Assembly: GCA_035541995.1 (NCBI GenBank)
Contig: DATKMG010000277.1
Coordinates: forward strand, 1-7,630
Reading direction: 5' to 3'
Length of the DNA stretch: 7,630 nt
From: DATKMG01 sp035541995
GTDB lineage: Bacteria; Acidobacteriota; Terriglobia; Versatilivoradales; Versatilivoraceae
The position numbers and the translations under genes are program-made. Of the stretch, positions 1 through 4,666 are shown piece after piece; the stretch's first letter is position 1, and every line of letters starts with the position of its first letter. The notes beneath the pieces were generated by a model. It worked only from the letters and a program-made list of their open reading frames with translations. It was not told the origin of the DNA and ran no database searches.

Positions 1-1809
1 TTTCGGCTCTCCTTTGGGCTTCAAGTCTTCGGTCAGGTCAAGCAGATAAATGTCCGGGCCCCAAGAAAAAGGCGAGCGGATGAATGCAACAGTGTGCCCA
101 TCTGGCGAGACAGCGGCAGAAAAATCAGTTGACGATTTTGGTGGCGATGTCAAGCGGCGAGTTTCGCCTGTTTCCATTGACAACAGAGCCAGACCCTCAG
201 TCACCACCCACTTGCCGTCGGGAAGCCAGGCGAACAACGGACTCGTCACATAATCTGGAACAGCGACCTCGGCTACGATGCGCTCCGGGCCACCAATGGC
301 GGGGATAACAATGAGTGTGCCACGTCCTTTCGACACCCGGACAAAACCGATCAAGCGTCCATCTGGCGAAAAGGCCGGACTGACGTCGTCAGCAGGGTCC
401 GTAGTCAGCCGAAGCGGCGTGGAGGAACCTATCGGCTTCACATAAATATCGTAATTGTCCTGCTTCTCCCCATTCCAGGAAAACGCCACCTGATTGCCGT
501 CCGGGGAAAAGCTGGGGGACCGCTCAAGACCTGCATAACTGGTCAGAGGAACCAGCTCGGGTGCCGCTGCCGGTTTTCTGGCAGTCCCGCGAAAGAGCCA
601 TGCGACGATAGCTATCGCCACTACAACGAGCATCGCTCCCGCCCAAACCCAGGTCCGCCGAGTCAGCCAGCTCGCCTGGCCGAACGGGTGACCGCTGTCA
701 CCCCGCGAGGCCGGCCTCGCAGGTGATGTCCCAGTCAGCTTGCCTGATTCTTCCTTCAGTTCCTCTAGCTCTACCTTAACGTCATCCATGTGTTGGAAGC
801 GATGAGTTGGATCCTTCCTCAGGCAGCGGTGGATGATCTTTTCCAGCTCGTGGGGCAGACCCTTGACGACTTGACTGGCCGGCTTCGGCTCCTCGCGCAG
901 GATGGCTGTCAAGATTGCCAGATTCGACTCGCCGGCAAAGGCCCTCTGCCCCGTTACCATCTCGTATAGCACCGCCCCGAAACTAAAGATGTCTGACCGG
1001 ACATCGACTTTCTTCCCTTCCGCCTGCTCGGGCGACATGTAGGAGACTGTCCCGACAATCGTCCCTGTTCCCGTCAGCGACTCGAGCGAGCGCGTCGCCC
1101 CTTCGCCGCTTTCCACTTCCGTCAGTTTCGCCAGACCAAAGTCCAGGACCTTCACCAGGCCGTCCTCGCTCACCATCACATTGGTCGGCTTCAGGTCGCG
1201 ATGGACGATGCCGGCCGAATGGGCTTTGGCCAGAGCGTCCGCCATCTGGACGGCTAGCTTCAGCGCCTCACTGAGCCGCATCCCTTTGCGCGGGATCCGT
1301 TGACCCAGCGTTTTGCCGGCCACGTACTCCATGGCGATAAAATCGATGCCGTTGTCGCTGCCGATATCGTGAATAGTGATGATGTTGGGATGGTTCAGCG
1401 CCGAGGCCGCCCGAGCTTCTTGAATGAAGCGTCGCTTGCGCTCAGGATCTATTACCTGGTCCTGCGGCAATACCTTGATCGCGACCGATCGGTTCAGCCG
1501 CGTATCGCACGCCTTATAGACGACCCCCATCCCGCCAGCCCCGAGTAGAGACAGGATCTGGTAAGAGCTAATCTGTTGCCCTATGAGGGACTCAGGTTTT
1601 TCACGAGCCATCATCTTAGCCGCTACCTCCACGGCTGGTTGTTCGATAAAGCGTTTCCCACGTGTGTCAAACTGGAGTAAAGACTCCACCTCCCGACGCA
1701 GCTCTTCATCCTCGGCACAGGCCTCGTCCAGGAAAGCCGCCCGCTGGCTCTCTTCCAGCTCCAGCGCCGATTGGCAAATCTTCTCAACTTGTTCCCAACG
1801 GTCCGTCAT
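1..1809 (-). CDS. Membrane Ser/Thr protein kinase with C-terminal PD40/TolB-like propeller (3' end outside window)
   Basis: This reads as a Pkn/PknB-like kinase that phosphorylates Ser/Thr on unknown targets. The frame is open for 603 codons from ATG 1809-1807 and leaves the window without a stop. Residues 1-70 are a charged helical region common in acidobacterial kinases. The kinase domain spans about 83-340: glycine loop GAGGMGVVYKA (90-100), VAIK Lys112, alpha-C Glu131, HRDLKPTN with Asp205 and Asn210, DFG Asp223, and GTVSYMSPEQA (253-263). All catalytic residues are present. A single membrane segment (387-406) should leave the kinase in the cytoplasm and the C-terminus in the periplasm. 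At least four PD40-type repeats follow near 430-447, 476-491, 522-537 and 563-578, three with SPDG and one with LPDG. No Shine-Dalgarno precedes Met1. Met66/67 has a GGAGGT upstream, but starting there would drop the conserved N-terminal region, so Met1 is preferred. Targets and ligand are unknown. Confidence 0.93.
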   Translation of the reverse strand, partial: MTDRWEQVEKICQSALELEESQRAAFLDEACAEDEELRREVESLLQFDTRGKRFIEQPAVEVAAKMMAREKPESLIGQQISSYQILSLLGAGGMGVVYKACDTRLNRSVAIKVLPQDQVIDPERKRRFIQEARAASALNHPNIITIHDIGSDNGIDFIAMEYVAGKTLGQRIPRKGMRLSEALKLAVQMADALAKAHSAGIVHRDLKPTNVMVSEDGLVKVLDFGLAKLTEVESGEGATRSLESLTGTGTIVGTVSYMSPEQAEGKKVDVRSDIFSFGAVLYEMVTGQRAFAGESNLAILTAILREEPKPASQVVKGLPHELEKIIHRCLRKDPTHRFQHMDDVKVELEELKEESGKLTGTSPARPASRGDSGHPFGQASWLTRRTWVWAGAMLVVVAIAIVAWLFRGTARKPAAAPELVPLTSYAGLERSPSFSPDGNQVAFSWNGEKQDNYDIYVKPIGSSTPLRLTTDPADDVSPAFSPDGRLIGFVRVSKGRGTLIVIPAIGGPERIVAEVAVPDYVTSPLFAWLPDGKWVVTEGLALLSMETGETRRLTSPPKSSTDFSAAVSPDGHTVAFIRSPFSWGPDIYLLDLTEDLKPKGEPK

Positions 1810-1813
1810 AAAA

Positions 1814-1852
1814 GCAGTGACCAGTGATGAGTGGTGAGTGGCGAGTGGCGAG
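1814..1852. repeat. Imperfect heptanucleotide tandem repeat in the kinase leader
   Basis: Five consecutive 7-mers are readable on the plus strand: gcagtga, ccagtga, tgagtgg, tgagtgg, cgagtgg, then a partial cgag. The array ends 4 nt before the kinase start codon (kinase on the minus strand), so the bases where a Shine-Dalgarno should lie are repeat sequence. It also lies between the kinase and the transposase unit. It may be a small expanding repeat or part of a larger dispersed repeat; I cannot tell from one copy. Confidence 0.75.
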
Positions 1853-1892
1853 CCCGGCATTCACGAGGCGCGTCGGGTTTTGCCCCAAATCC

Positions 1893-1918
1893 CATTAACC
1901 CCTCGATTCATCGAGGGG
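1893..1918. repeat. Left outer REP-like hairpin
   Basis: The core CCCCTCGATTCATCGAGGGG (1899-1918) forms a 9-bp stem with a 2-nt loop and is preceded by cattaa. It matches the right outer copy (2474-2499) in inverted orientation with one difference, which lies in the loop. It encodes the C-terminus and stop codon of the transposase. Confidence 0.88.
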
Positions 1919-2404
1919 CAGTGGAATCGGCGACAAGCCGTCCTCAACCGTTTCAACGGTTTCCTCCTTCACCCACTTCAATCCGTAATGCTTGACAAGA
2001 CTCTCATATTCTTCCCAAAATGACTTCCTTCGATGATGTTCCTCCTGCGTGGAGATATACCGACTCACCGGGGCGAAAGTAGATTGCGAAACCGAGAAGA
2101 CCCCATAACCTCGTCCCCAAAAGAACTTCCCCCGAAGGAGGCAATTCTGATTGATCCAGTGGGAGGAGGTTCCCTTAAGAAGTTTCAACACCTCCTCGAT
2201 GGAATACCGCGTCGGCAAGTCGATTAAGGCGTGCACATGCTCCGGATTGACATAATTAACTCTCACGAAGATGCCTTTTGATTCGGCGTACTGGGACAAA
2301 AAGTCTGAGACTTTCCTTGCGGCTTCCCCGAATAGCATTCGTTCTCGATTCCGGGTCGCCCAGATCAGATGAAGCCAACAGCGGGAGTAGGAATGAACAG
2401 ACAT
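1895..2404 (-). CDS. REP-associated tyrosine transposase (RAYT), IS200/IS605-type Y1 HUH enzyme
   Basis: A 169-residue protein of the Y1 transposase superfamily (PF01797-like), which nicks and rejoins single-stranded DNA at hairpins through a 5'-phosphotyrosine link. The metal-binding HUH motif is EHVHALIDLP (His56, His58). The catalytic tyrosine is probably Tyr116 in VSRYISTQEEHHR, with Gln120 matching the YxxxQ pattern. FFWGRGYGVFSVS (94-106) and FWEEYESLVKHYGLKW (129-144) are also typical of RAYTs. The start ATG (2404-2402) has an AGGAAG-type ribosome site just upstream. The frame is uninterrupted, so the enzyme may be active. The last residues, LPLDESRG, and the TAA stop are encoded by the left outer hairpin, and VETVED by the left inner one. 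No accessory tnpB is present. RAYTs are often single-copy and vertically kept, so current mobility is uncertain. Confidence 0.88.
   Translation of the reverse strand: MSVHSYSRCWLHLIWATRNRERMLFGEAARKVSDFLSQYAESKGIFVRVNYVNPEHVHALIDLPTRYSIEEVLKLLKGTSSHWINQNCLLRGKFFWGRGYGVFSVSQSTFAPVSRYISTQEEHHRRKSFWEEYESLVKHYGLKWVKEETVETVEDGLSPIPLPLDESRG
1946..1962. repeat. Left inner REP-like hairpin
   Basis: AACCGTTTCAACGGTTT folds as a 6-bp stem (AACCGT/ACGGTT) around TTCA. It is the exact reverse complement of 2431-2447 and lies inside the 3' coding part of the transposase gene. Confidence 0.85.
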
Positions 2405-2428
2405 AGAGCTTCCTTTTTGATATCAAAA
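2405..2428 (-). promoter_or_regulatory. Transposase leader: ribosome site and 14-nt perfect palindrome
   Basis: Read on the minus strand, TTTTGATATCAAAA (2428-2415) is followed at once by the ribosome site AGGAAG and the transposase ATG. The palindrome is perfect and AT-rich, in contrast to the GC-rich surroundings. It could be an operator for autoregulation, part of a promoter, or part of the element end; nothing here decides between these. Confidence 0.45.
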
Positions 2429-2430
2429 CA

Positions 2431-2447
2431 AAACCGTTGAAACGGTT
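2431..2447. repeat. Right inner REP-like hairpin
   Basis: AAACCGTTGAAACGGTT is the exact reverse complement of the left inner hairpin. It sits upstream of the transposase ribosome site, so on this side the hairpin is outside the coding region. Confidence 0.85.
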
Positions 2448-2473
2448 CGCTGCCGCTATGGGACGTTGGCGTA

Positions 2474-2499
2474 CCCCTCGATAAATCGAGGGGTTAATG
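2474..2499. repeat. Right outer REP-like hairpin
   Basis: The core CCCCTCGATAAATCGAGGGG (2474-2493) is followed by ttaatg. It pairs with the left outer copy as a terminal inverted repeat; the only difference is one loop base. Confidence 0.88.
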
Positions 2500-2561
2500 C
2501 CACTTCTACACTGTCCCTCAAACCAGCGCATCTCGGCAAGGCCTGACGGCCAGGGGACAGG

Positions 2562-2579
2562 CAGGGATGGCCATCCCTG
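2562..2579. repeat. 18-nt perfect palindrome
   Basis: CAGGGATGGCCATCCCTG is perfectly self-complementary. Just before it (2530-2541) is a small GGCC/GGCC stem around tgac. It lies between the right end of the transposase unit and the stop codon of the receptor remnant. It may be another dispersed palindrome or a transcription end for the former receptor gene, but no T-run follows it on either strand. Confidence 0.6.
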
Positions 2580-2588
2580 AGTGAGTCA

Positions 2589-2777
2589 TCAAAACTGCCG
2601 CCGCAGCGAGAGCTGAATGACCCGGCCTGAACGAGCGCCGTTAATCCGGTCAAACGTGGGGTTGATGTGTGCTCCGTTCGGACCCACCAGGGTGCCGCTG
2701 ATAGTCCCCGTGATTGAGTGAGCAGCCACTAAAACAACGAGGACGGCAGCAGAGCTCAACCCGGCATTTGTCTTATT
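2589..2777 (-). pseudogene. Internally deleted remnant of a TonB-dependent (Oar-like) outer-membrane receptor
   Basis: In one minus-strand frame, 62 codons run to the TGA at 2591-2589. The first residues, NKTNAGLSSAAVLVLVAAHS, look like a secretion signal. They are followed by ITGTISGTLVGPNGA, which resembles the start of the carboxypeptidase-regulatory-like domain of acidobacterial receptors (or possibly a near-C-terminal segment). The end, INPTFDRINGARSGRVIQLSLRRQF, resembles the last beta-strand of these receptors, with the usual terminal Phe. Intact family members have roughly 900-1200 residues, so the barrel and plug are gone. The codon where the start should be is TAG (2780-2778), 8 nt after a strong AGGAGG (2794-2789); loss of one T from an original TTATGAAT would explain it. 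TTG at 2759-2757 could still start a 56-residue peptide. I infer a decayed gene, not a functional small protein. Confidence 0.66.
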
Positions 2778-2805
2778 CTAAGTATTGTCCTCCTCTCCAG
2801 GCCGT

Positions 2806-2827
2806 TTGAAAATTATCTCGTTTTCAA
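2806..2827. other. AT-rich hairpin in the leader of the receptor remnant
   Basis: TTGAAAA and TTTTCAA form a perfect 7-bp stem around an 8-nt loop, ending 12 nt upstream of the AGGAGG in minus-strand sense. It could be an old leader structure or operator. Base composition makes such a stem only mildly surprising. Confidence 0.35.
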
Positions 2828-2893
2828 TTTGAACTTTGATGTCCTTGAAGATAGTTTGCCCGAACTGCCCTTGGCGATATTATCCGGAGATTG

Positions 2894-3121
2894 TTAGTGA
2901 GACACCATTTGTCCACGTGTTTTAGACCTTAGAGGTTTTCCAGGATCCGTACAGTACCTTCTACGGTCCAGCCCGCCGTTGCCAGATGGCAGTCGTTGAG
3001 GAAGCGTAGCCTTTTGTAGTTCTTTGTAGACCAGCGGGGTGACCTTCCTAAGGACCGAGGAATCACCTCGGCTCCGGGCCTGGAGTAGTTGGGAGAATAC
3101 TTGGGGGGAAACTGCAGCCAT
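2894..3121 (-). pseudogene. Truncated ECF sigma-70 factor remnant (N-terminal part)
   Basis: The 75-codon frame starts at ATG 3121-3119 with a GAGG ribosome site 7 nt upstream. Its first 40 or so residues, from MAAVSPQVFSQLLQARSRGD through VTPLVYKELQK, match the pattern I know from the N-terminus of acidobacterial ECF factors of the Sig-70_X6/ECF_sub type (LLQAWSxGDxxALxxLTPLVYxELxRLA). After KELQK the match is lost. A neighbouring frame continues as KRLRFL, so a 1-nt indel at the AAAA run near 3016-3019 is possible. The HTLQTTALVNEAYLRL part and all of region 4, the DNA-binding helix-turn-helix, are absent; full proteins have about 180-200 residues. Such sigma factors are often encoded next to Ser/Thr kinases like the one at 1-1809, which supports the assignment. 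It is unlikely to work as a sigma factor. Confidence 0.6.
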
Positions 3122-3264
3122 GTCAATCCCTCGAGTTAACGAGCCTGACTATGACTACCTGCGAGTATATCACTGGCATCTAAGATGTACCACAGTTGAC
3201 TACTTTCACGGTGCAATTCAAAGTGCGACTGGAGACAGCATGCGTCCACTGTGCGTTGCCGGAA

Positions 3265-3352
3265 GCGGGACGGGGGCATCCCGCCTTCGAGGACTTGGAG
3301 GCGCCGTGCCCTCACGGCGTCTTGCAAGTTGCGGGACGGGGGCGTCCCGCCT
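3265..3352. repeat. Cluster of three GC-rich hairpins with a 22-nt direct repeat
   Basis: Two near-identical 22-mers (3265-3286 and 3331-3352) differ at one base. The first folds GCGGGA/TCCCGC and the second GCGGGACG/CGTCCCGC around GGGG. Between them, CGCCGTG/CACGGCG (3302-3308 with 3313-3319) forms a third stem around ccct. The layout resembles dispersed extragenic palindromic repeats. It ends about 37 nt upstream of the sucC -35 box, so it could also affect local supercoiling or end transcription coming from either side. Confidence 0.78.
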
Positions 3353-3388
3353 CCAGGGATTCGCAGCACTGCAATTGGTTCGGGCTTC

Positions 3389-3416
3389 TTGACATGCCTA
3401 CTTGATCCTATATAAT
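3389..3416 (+). promoter_or_regulatory. Consensus sigma-70 promoter of the sucC operon
   Basis: TTGACA (3389-3394) and TATAAT (3411-3416) match the housekeeping consensus at all 12 positions, with a 16-nt spacer. The -10 is extended on its left by further TA-rich bases. Transcription should begin near 3423, giving a leader of about 55 nt before sucC. The match is direct; activity is inferred. Confidence 0.85.
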
Positions 3417-3449
3417 AGCCCACCGGTATTGAACGGCCGGAAACCCAGA

Positions 3450-3471
3450 CCTTAAGCCTTTTTCGATAAGG
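3450..3471 (+). promoter_or_regulatory. sucC leader hairpin overlapping the ribosome site
   Basis: CCTTA (3450-3454) can pair with TAAGG (3467-3471). The right arm overlaps the only Shine-Dalgarno-like sequence before sucC, AAGGTG, which lies 5 nt ahead of the ATG. This could mildly lower translation of the first gene, but the stem is only 5 bp and no known riboswitch is recognisable. Confidence 0.35.
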
Positions 3472-3478
3472 TGTCTTC

Positions 3479-4642
3479 ATGAAGATTCATGAGTATCAGG
3501 CCAAGGCAATTCTCACTAAGTATGGTGTGCGCGTGCCCAGAGGCGAGGTGGCTTACACTAAAGAAGAAGCCCGGGAAATCTCCAAGAAGCTGGGATTTCC
3601 AGTGGTTGTCAAAGCACAGATTCATGCAGGGGGGCGTGGCAAAGGAGGTGGCGTCAAGCTGGCTAAGTCAGCTGACGAGACAGAACAGATCGCCGACAGG
3701 ATGTTGGCCAGCCGGTTGGTTACCCACCAGACGGGGCCTGAAGGTCGGATCGTCAAGCGTGTTCTGGTCGAGGAAGGGTTACGGATTAAGAATGAGTATT
3801 ATTTGGGAATCGTGCTCGATCGCGCAGCGGCAAAGCCGGTGTTTATGGCCAGCAAGGCCGGGGGAATGGAAATTGAAAAGGTTGCCGAGGAAACGCCGGA
3901 TCTTATTCTAAAAGAACCCATCGAGATCTGCCTGGGGCTGACTCCGTTTCAAGCCCGAAAGCTCGCCTTCGGATTGGAATTGCCCCCGTCCCTTGTCAAT
4001 CAGGCGGCCGCCTTCATGATAGCTCTCTACAAGGCATTCCAAGACACAGATGCCTCTCTGGCTGAAATCAACCCCTTCCTGCTAACGGAGGAAGGTACCT
4101 TCTATGCTCTGGATGCCAAGCTCAACTTCGATGATAACGCACTCTACCGTCACCCTGATATCAAGGAGTTGCGTGATCTGGACGAAGAGGATCCCCTGGA
4201 AATTGAGGCCAGCAAGCATAGTTTGAATTACATTAAGCTCGACGGGAACGTCGGCTGCATGGTGAACGGTGCCGGCTTGGCGATGGCCACTATGGACATC
4301 ATCAAGCTGACCGGGGGTTCCCCCGCCAATTTTTTGGACGTCGGTGGAGGCGCCACTGCAGATCAGGTAAAGAGCGCATTTGGGATCATTCTGTCGGATC
4401 CGAATGTCAAAGCGGTACTGATTAATATATTCGGTGGGATCATGCGTTGCGACATCGTAGCCGAAGGCGTCGTGGAGGCAGCCAAAGCAGCAAAAGTTAC
4501 CGTTCCGGTTGTGGTTCGGCTGGAAGGCACCAATGTGGATAAAGGCCAAGAAATCCTGCGAGCCTCAGGCTTGAAATTGACGGTGGCTCATGGCATGAAA
4601 GACGCAGCTGAAAAAGTGGTGGGTCTGCTCCAGGCAGGTTAG
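3479..4642 (+). CDS. sucC: Succinyl-CoA synthetase (ADP-forming), beta subunit
   Basis: With SucD this subunit catalyses succinyl-CoA + phosphate + ADP (or GDP) to succinate + CoA + ATP (or GTP), the substrate-level phosphorylation step of the TCA cycle, in the cytoplasm. At 387 residues it is one shorter than E. coli SucC. An N-terminal ATP-grasp domain covers about 1-235: MKIHEYQAKAIL start, Lys45, the nucleotide-binding GGRGKGGGVK (51-60), and Mg-binding Asn198 (EINP) and Asp212 (LDAKLNFDDN). The C-terminal ligase domain has NGAGLAMATMD (263-273, Asn263 near the active site), FLDVGGGA (285-292) and INIFGGIMRCD (315-325). Family-typical residues are all present. It is first in the operon, right behind a consensus promoter; sucD follows after 24 nt. 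Nucleotide preference (ATP or GTP) cannot be read safely from this sequence. Confidence 0.98.
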   Translation: MKIHEYQAKAILTKYGVRVPRGEVAYTKEEAREISKKLGFPVVVKAQIHAGGRGKGGGVKLAKSADETEQIADRMLASRLVTHQTGPEGRIVKRVLVEEGLRIKNEYYLGIVLDRAAAKPVFMASKAGGMEIEKVAEETPDLILKEPIEICLGLTPFQARKLAFGLELPPSLVNQAAAFMIALYKAFQDTDASLAEINPFLLTEEGTFYALDAKLNFDDNALYRHPDIKELRDLDEEDPLEIEASKHSLNYIKLDGNVGCMVNGAGLAMATMDIIKLTGGSPANFLDVGGGATADQVKSAFGIILSDPNVKAVLINIFGGIMRCDIVAEGVVEAAKAAKVTVPVVVRLEGTNVDKGQEILRASGLKLTVAHGMKDAAEKVVGLLQAG

Positions 4643-4650
4643 CACCAGGG

Positions 4651-4657
4651 AAAGGAG
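4651..4657 (+). promoter_or_regulatory. Ribosome binding site that fixes the TTG start of sucD
   Basis: AAAGGAG lies 9 nt before TTG 4667-4669. No ATG or GTG in the sucD frame lies between the site and this TTG, and the encoded start, SILADKKTRLVVQGITG, aligns with the usual SucD N-terminus, so TTG is the likely start. Confidence 0.8.
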
Positions 4658-4666
4658 TATCTTCAC

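Larger units (their letters stand above)
1893..2499 (-). mobile_element. RAYT transposase unit bounded by nested inverted REP-like hairpins
   Basis: A 607-bp unit is framed by two nested inverted repeat pairs. The outer pair (1893-1918 and 2474-2499) matches at 25 of 26 positions in inverted orientation, and each copy folds on itself around CCCCTCGAT/ATCGAGGGG. The inner pair (1946-1962 and 2431-2447) is a perfect 17-nt inverted match, and each copy also folds. Outer-to-inner spacing is almost equal on the two sides (27 and 26 nt), but the spacer sequences are dissimilar. The transposase gene lies between the hairpins and runs into the left ones. This is the layout of REP-associated tyrosine transposases with BIME-like ends. 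No target-site duplication is evident, as expected for HUH single-strand transposition. Confidence 0.8.
3122..3478. other. Divergent intergenic region without a convincing gene
   Basis: This stretch separates the minus-strand sigma remnant from the plus-strand sucC operon. Open frames on both strands here (for example 3136-3480 minus) show no family resemblance and are mostly read-through of the GC-rich hairpin repeat. What it does hold is listed separately: the hairpin cluster, the sucC promoter and the sucC leader. Between 3122 and 3264 I see nothing beyond the ribosome site of the sigma remnant. Confidence 0.7.

Noticed and set aside
1814..1852. Heptanucleotide array considered as a CRISPR or operator array
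   Set aside because: Units are 7 nt with no unique spacers, and no cas-like gene is nearby. An iterated operator remains possible but is not supported.
1899..1918. Left outer hairpin as a rho-independent terminator for the transposase
   Set aside because: In transposase orientation the stem is followed by TTAATGGG, not a T-run, and the same hairpin recurs inverted at the other end, which fits a REP element better.
2256..2531. 91-codon minus-strand frame overlapping the transposase start
   Set aside because: It runs through the right-end hairpins and the transposase N-terminus in another frame; the peptide resembles no family and the transposase explains the region.
2456..2653. 65-codon minus-strand frame starting MTGLTALVQAG
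   Set aside because: It reads the receptor remnant and the palindrome out of frame; the frame ending at 2589 is the one with receptor-like C-terminal residues.
3136..3480. 114-codon minus-strand open frame and 117-codon plus-strand frame across the intergenic region
   Set aside because: Both are mostly translations of the GC-rich hairpin repeat and of the sucC promoter or leader. They show no recognisable domain and no ribosome site consistent with a gene.
4082..4549. 155-codon minus-strand frame inside sucC, and similar antisense frames inside sucD, ndk and xseA
   Set aside because: They are shadows of strongly supported genes whose motifs are unambiguous; the antisense peptides have no recognisable features.
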